Source of the DNA: Pseudomonadota bacterium
GTDB taxonomy: Bacteria > Pseudomonadota > Gammaproteobacteria > Burkholderiales > Gallionellaceae
DNA: 34,628 nt
Reading direction: 5' to 3'
Assembly (NCBI GenBank): GCA_021783855.1
Contig: JAJXTL010000014.1
Span: forward strand, 1 to 34,628
A model generated the notes under the pieces. The model searched no databases and was not told where the DNA came from. It worked only from the letters and a program-made list of their open reading frames with translations. Made by a program: the position numbers and the translations under genes. The stretch's first letter is position 1; the number at the start of each line of letters is the position of its first letter. Of this stretch, positions 34,054 to 34,628 are shown piece by piece.

Positions 34054-34506
34054 ATGAAAAACTCGGTTACCTCTGCAATTTCTTCCAATGTCGTCTGGCA
34101 TCGTGCCACGGTAACTCGCGCACGCCGCGAGAAGCAAAACAATCATCGCGGTGCAATTATCTGGTTTACCGGGTTATCCGGTTCCGGCAAGTCGACGTTG
34201 GCTCATTCGGTTGAAGAAGCGCTGCACCGGAATGGTTGTCGCACCTTTGTGCTGGATGGCGATAACGTGCGCCATGGTCTGTGCGGCGATCTGGGCTTTT
34301 CGTCCGAAGACAGAATTGAGAACATCCGCCGCGTGGGCGAGATGGCTAAGCTCTTCATGGAAGCGGGCATCATCGTGCTGGCCGCCTTTATCTCACCTTA
34401 CCGGACCGATCGCGACCGCGTCCGCAGTATGGTAAAGAACGATGATTTTATCGAAATTTTTTGCGATACGCCCATTGAAATATGCGAAAGCCGCGACGTA
34501 AAAGGC
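34054..34506 (+). pseudogene. cysC: Adenylylsulfate kinase CysC, 3' part cut off by an IS30-like insertion
   Basis: This gene would phosphorylate APS to PAPS. About 151 codons match the family: [20 protein letters not shown] start, P-loop GLSGSGKST (about 40-48), [43 protein letters not shown] with the phosphoryl-acceptor-type Ser, and [11 protein letters not shown]. CysC proteins then continue LYKKAR...IKNFTGIDSPYE, but here the frame changes to [11 protein letters not shown] and flows into a transposase start. The last 45 or so residues, which include substrate-binding Phe/Ile positions, are missing in this window. ATG 34054 has GGGA six bases upstream; ATG 34042 in the same frame is an alternative. 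The rest of cysC may lie beyond the right edge, after the element. Confidence 0.85.
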
Positions 34507-34527
34507 ATGGCGCGCTCAAAAACCAAG

Positions 34528-34555
34528 TGCAACATTTTTAGAGGAAAATGTTGCA
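34528..34555 (+). promoter_or_regulatory. Hairpin enclosing the transposase ribosome binding site
   Basis: TGCAACATTTT, loop TAGAGG and AAAATGTTGCA form a perfect 11-bp stem. The loop holds the Shine-Dalgarno-like AGAGG and the last stem base is the A of the transposase ATG. In transcripts reading in from cysC this would hide the translation start, a known self-limiting device in several IS families. Confidence 0.7.
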
Positions 34556-34628
34556 TGGGAAAAATATACAAGCAGATGAGTATCGAAGAGAGAACGATGA
34601 TCCAGACGCAGTTATCAATGGGGATCAA
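34555..34628 (+). CDS. N-terminus of an IS30-family-like transposase (runs off the right edge)
   Basis: Twenty-four codons are visible: [20 protein letters not shown] then SMGI. The YKxMSIEERTxIQxxLxMG pattern is the first helix of the helix-turn-helix of IS30-family transposases (compare Y-x-x-L-S-x-E-E-R). It is in the same frame as the truncated cysC, so a fusion could be made by read-through. The DDE catalytic part is outside the window. Confidence 0.7.
   Translation, partial: MGKIYKQMSIEERTMIQTQLSMGI

Larger units (their letters stand above)
34508..34628 (+). mobile_element. Left end of an IS30-family-like insertion sequence
   Basis: cysC similarity ends near 34506. Shortly after come a perfect inverted repeat (34528-34555) and a transposase start. 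The precise boundary, terminal repeat and target duplication cannot be fixed because the right end lies outside the window. Confidence 0.7.

Overview
The window looks like a chromosomal segment of a flagellated betaproteobacterium, most plausibly Nitrosomonadales/Gallionellaceae-like. That placement is inferred from protein character, gene order and repeat style, since no 16S rRNA is present. It runs from a probable transposase tail at the left edge to a cysC gene cut by an IS30-like element at the right edge.

Left part (1-16.8 kb): after a small glycosyltransferase-like gene on the + strand, everything lies on the - strand. In transcription order it reads fliC (σ28 promoter upstream, intrinsic terminator downstream), flaG, fliD, fliS, fliT, a fliK-like gene, a stand-alone FlhB C-terminal-domain gene, a ycgR/PilZ gene, and three overlapping genes for large TPR proteins with a C-terminal GT9/GT-B-like domain. 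FliC is the filament, FliD the cap, FliS and FliT the chaperones, FliK and FlhB-like the export length/specificity control, and YcgR the c-di-GMP brake. The three TPR-glycosyltransferases are good candidates for glycosylating the flagellin or other surface structures, though this rests on context.

Middle (16.8-20.8 kb): a repeat-rich island (a 26-bp tandem array and REP/MITE-like GTCATCCCGA repeats) surrounds a single-domain GIY-YIG nuclease gene. It is followed on the + strand by rpsF-rpsR-rplI with a clear σ70 promoter and a hairpin leader, a terminator, dnaB, and tRNA-Val(GAC) with its own promoter and terminator. The priB gene often found between rpsF and rpsR is missing. A probable integrase C-terminal remnant abuts the tRNA.

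Iron region (21.0-23.6 kb): a - strand operon of a cupredoxin-like periplasmic protein, an FTR1-family permease and an outer-membrane beta-barrel-like protein diverges from fur. The shared spacer holds a 16/19 match to the Fur box.

Right part (23.7-34.6 kb): recC-recB-recD on the - strand with 4-bp ATGA overlaps, encoding the RecBCD helicase-nuclease. recC carries an in-frame copy of an interspersed palindromic repeat that is also present upstream of fliD. Then come cysQ and the 5' part of cysC on the + strand. cysC stops matching its family after about 151 codons, where an IS30-like transposase begins behind a hairpin that encloses its ribosome binding site.
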